This document shows positions 5,051 to 5,152 of a stretch of 5,152 nucleotides of DNA, piece by piece. Position 1 is the stretch's first letter, and each line of letters begins with the position of its first letter. The notes beneath the pieces were generated by a model. It was not told the DNA's origin. It did no database searches and saw only the letters and a program-made list of their open reading frames with translations. The stretch is taken from positions 1 to 5,152 of the forward strand of contig CALAZX010000261.1 of the NCBI GenBank assembly GCA_937926555.1. Reading direction: 5' to 3'. This DNA is from an uncultured Negativicutes bacterium (GTDB lineage: Bacteria; Bacillota; Negativicutes; Acidaminococcales; Acidaminococcaceae). Made by a program: the position numbers and the translations under genes.

Positions 5051-5152
5051 GCGGTAAAAAAAGAGGAACATACCGGGGGGTGGAAATGCTGACTGGCAAG
5101 GCAGTAAATAATTATTCAGCCAAGGCTGGGAAGGGGGTGCCGGAACAACAAA
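5051..5152. other. Unassigned tail, possible start of a new gene at 5086
   Basis: After the terminator the sequence is A-rich and then becomes G-rich. An ATG at 5086 follows GGGGGGTGG and opens a frame of 22 codons to the window edge, starting MLTGKAVNNYSAKAGKGVPE, which I do not recognise. There is no obvious promoter between the terminator and this ATG. Alternatively, a convergent - strand gene could end here; one frame reads into a TAA at 5112-5114. A short inverted repeat CAGCC-AA-GGCTG is also present. Not enough sequence remains to decide. Confidence 0.25.

Noticed and set aside
5051..5152. A cobalamin or other riboswitch in the tail.
   Set aside because: I looked for the conserved B12-box and other common riboswitch cores and found none; the stretch is also too short.

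Overview
The window looks like part of an anaerobic, GC-rich member of the Bacillota. This is inferred from three things: strong GGAGG-type ribosome binding sites, GC-rich genes set against a very AT-rich control region, and an oxygen-independent, coenzyme-B12-dependent acyl-CoA gene set. Propionate-forming Negativicutes or Oscillospirales-like clostridia would fit, but the genus cannot be named from the sequence alone. Two of the three readable genes that end in the window stop with TGA, so TGA is an ordinary stop codon here.

Layout. A divergent control region (about 3792-4126) separates two transcription units. To the right, on the + strand, is a LysR-type regulator (4127-5008) followed by a rho-independent terminator (5014-5050) and an unresolved tail. 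To the left, on the - strand, three genes read in the same direction, apparently as one operon. First is a Cat1/ScpC-type CoA-transferase (3791-2286), then the catalytic (large) subunit of a B12-dependent acyl-CoA mutase of the methylmalonyl-CoA mutase family (2120-468), then the N-terminal 125 residues of an MmgE/PrpD-family protein that runs off the left edge (375-1).

How the genes may work together. CoA transfer to a dicarboxylate such as succinate, followed by 1,2-carbon-skeleton rearrangement of the resulting acyl-CoA, is the core of succinate/propionate interconversion (compare the E. coli scpA-scpC genes). The MmgE/PrpD family includes 2-methylcitrate dehydratase and cis-aconitate decarboxylase, so it points to a branched or unsaturated di/tricarboxylate. 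The LysR protein is the obvious candidate regulator. No small B12-binding mutase subunit, epimerase or methylmalonyl-CoA decarboxylase is visible.

Main oddities. (1) The CoA-transferase has one in-frame TGA at codon 65 and is otherwise full length with its predicted catalytic residues intact. (2) The mutase keeps the Tyr/Arg pair that selects methylmalonyl-CoA but departs from the usual family sequence at several other conserved segments. (3) The divergent promoter region carries helically phased RGGAWT-like repeats and a 7-bp inverted repeat over the operon's predicted -10. (4) Both intercistronic gaps contain GC-rich hairpins without a T-tract. I see no CRISPR array, tRNA, rRNA or insertion sequence.
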